A model generated the notes under the pieces. The model worked only from the letters and a program-made list of their open reading frames with translations, was not told the origin of the DNA and made no database searches. Source: Mesostigma viride (lineage: Eukaryota; Streptophyta; Mesostigmatophyceae; Mesostigmatales; Mesostigmataceae). Taken from it: a stretch of DNA of 55,000 nucleotides. Positions 52,901 through 55,000 of the stretch are shown in pieces. The stretch lies in contig RPFO01000059.1 in the NCBI GenBank assembly GCA_009746045.1, positions 953,928 to 1,008,927 on the forward strand, given 5' to 3'. Both the position numbers and the translations under genes were made by a program. The first letter of the stretch is position 1; each line of letters opens with the position of its first letter.

Positions 52901-55000
52901 CACCCATCCATGCATGCCAGCACCCCATGACACCCATCCATGCATGCCAGCACCCCATACACCCATCCATGCATGCCAGCACCCCATGACACCCATCCAT
53001 GCATGCCAGCACCCCATGACACCCATCCATGCATGCCAGCACCCCATGACACCCATCCATGCATGCCAGCACCCCATGACACCCATCCATGCATGCCAGC
53101 ACCCCATGACACCCATCCATGCATGCCAGCACCCCATGACACCCATCCATGCATGCCAGCACCCCATACACCCATCCATGCATGCCAGCACCCCATACAC
53201 CCATCCATGCATGCCAGCACCCCATGACACCCATCCATGCATGCCAGCACCCCATGACACCCATCCATGCATGCCAGCACCCCATACACCCATCCATGCA
53301 TGCCAGCACCCCATGACACCCATCCATGCATGCCAGCACCCCATGACACCCATCCATGCATGCCAGCACCCCATGACACCCATCCATGCATGCCAGCACC
53401 CCATGACACCCATCCATGCATGCCAGCACCCCATGACACCCATCCATGCATGCCAGCACCCCATGACACCCATCCATGCATGCCAGCACCCCATGACACC
53501 CATCCATGCATGCCAGCACCCCATGACACCCATCCATGCATGCCAGCACCCCATGACACCCATCCATGCATGCCAGCACCCCATGACACCCATCCATGCA
53601 TGCCAGCACCCCATGACACCCATCCATGCATGCCAGCACCCCATGACACCCATCCATGCATGCCAGCACCCCATGACACCCATCCATGCATGCCAGCACC
53701 CCATACACCCATCCATGCATGCCAGCACCCCATGACACCCATCCATGCATGCCAGCACCCCATGACACCCATCCATGCATGCCAGCACCCCATACACCCA
53801 TCCATGCATGCCAGCACCCCACTACACCCATCCATGCATGCCAGCACCCCATACACCCATCCATGCATGCCAGCACCCCATGACACCCATCCATGCATGC
53901 CAGCACCCCATGACACCCATCCATGCATGCCAGCACCCCATGACACCCATCCATGCATGCCAGCACCCCATGACACCCATCCATGCATGCCAGCACCCCA
54001 TGACACCCATCCATGCATGCCAGCACCCCATACACCCATCCATGCATGCCAGCACCCCATACACCCATCCATGCATGCCAGCACCCCATGACACCCATCC
54101 ATGCATGCCAGCACCCCATGACACCCATCCATGCATGCCAGCACCCCATGACACCCATCCATGCATGCCAGCACCCCATGACACCCATCCATGCATGCCA
54201 GCACCCCATGACACCCATCCATGCATGCCAGCACCCCATACACCCATCCATGCATGCCAGCACCCCATGACACCCATCCATGCATGCCAGCACCCCATGA
54301 CACCCATCCATGCATGCCAGCACCCCATGACACCCATCCATGCATGCCAGCACCCCATGACACCCATCCATGCATGCCAGCACCCCATGACACCCATCCA
54401 TGCATGCCAGCACCCCATACACCCATCCATGCATGCCAGCACCCCATGACACCCATCCATGCATGCCAGCACCCCATACACCCATCCATGCATGCCAGCA
54501 CCCCATGACACCCATCCATGCATGCCAGCACCCCATACACCCATCCATGCATGCCAGCACCCCATGACACCCATCCATGCATGCCAGCACCCCATGACAC
54601 CCATCCATGCATGCCAGCACCCCATGACACCCATCCATGCATGCCAGCACCCCATGACACCCATCCATGCATGCCAGCACCCCATGACACCCATCCATGC
54701 ATGCCAGCACCCCATGACACCCATCCATGCATGCCAGCACCCCATGACACCCATCCATGCATGCCAGCACCCCATGACACCCATCCATGCATGCCAGCAC
54801 CCCATGACACCCATCCATGCATGCCAGCACCCCATGACACCCATCCATGCATGCCAGCACCCCATGACACCCATCCATGCATGCCAGCACCCCATGACAC
54901 CCATCCATGCATGCCAGCACCCCATGACACCCATCCATGCATGCCAGCACCCCATGACACCCATCCATGCATGCCAGCACCCCATGACACCCATCCATGC
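49998..55000 (+). repeat. 30-bp satellite, second array, at least 167 units, runs off the window
   Basis: The array is very homogeneous: nearly every unit is identical except for a 29-bp form (CCCCATACACC, lacking one G) scattered through it, a few CCCCACTAC or CCCCATTAC units and one with CACCCATGAC. The 30-bp unit keeps frame and three minus-strand frames have no stop, so open frames of up to 1268 codons with 10-residue repeats result. The 29-bp units shift these frames freely, which argues against selection for protein. Confidence 0.97.

Noticed and set aside
49895-54998. Open frames up to 1268 codons with MHGWVSWGAG or GVLACMDGCH repeats
   Set aside because: All three minus-strand frames of the 30-bp unit are free of stops and the 29-bp units switch frame freely, so there is no sign of coding selection.

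Overview
This is a repeat-dominated stretch of a eukaryotic nuclear genome. It has no bacterial-style operons, the only spliced gene has GT-AG introns, and most of the window is satellite DNA and LTR retrotransposons. The organism cannot be named from the sequence. A plant- or algal-type lineage is a weak inference, based on a primer-binding site starting TGGTATC (as in plant elements primed by initiator tRNA-Met) and a short TTTAGGG-type motif. Single-base differences in G/C runs between otherwise identical copies suggest a long-read assembly with leftover homopolymer errors.

Layout. Eight blocks of one 40-bp minisatellite (about 19 kb in total) occupy 2769-41020. They were once more continuous and are now split by inserted elements. 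(1) A no-target-duplication element, called E here, lies at 1245-2768 (3' part), 7577-12262 and, inverted, 29337-31357. (2) A non-coding LTR element lies inside E at 8073-10740; its duplicated copy is cut by the window start at 1-1244. (3) A Copia-like retrotransposon, 19505-26003, has gag, integrase, protease, RT and RNase H. (4) A solo LTR lies at 26799-27413. (5) A miniature LTR element lies at 31652-32698. (6) A gag-only LTR element lies at 34033-37234. (7) A three-repeat palindromic element lies at 38096-39127. Elements 2 to 7 each have a perfect 5-bp target-site duplication that I could read directly, and for elements 3 to 7 removing the element restores the minisatellite phase.

From 41145 to 42560 the sequence is CA-rich and strand-asymmetric. 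From about 42700 to 46860 there is one intron-containing minus-strand gene for a protein with a transposase-like (RNase H-fold, DDE-type) core. Its introns carry a recurring 14-bp palindrome, CCAACGGCCGTTGG, which is also tandemly amplified upstream. After a hairpin-rich GC patch (47340-47560) come 331-bp tandem repeats, and from 49187 to the end a 30-bp satellite that appears to have grown out of a two-copy seed inside the 331-bp unit.

Nearly all long open frames in the satellites are by-products of repeat units that lack stop codons in most frames. The most unusual signals are a group of LTR-type elements with AGTT...AACT ends instead of TG...CA, a Copia-like polyprotein with its protease-like domain after the integrase, the intron-resident palindrome, and the tandem, palindrome-ended element E with an occupied and an empty nested-insertion site in the same window. 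All identity statements were made by eye; no alignment or database search was run.
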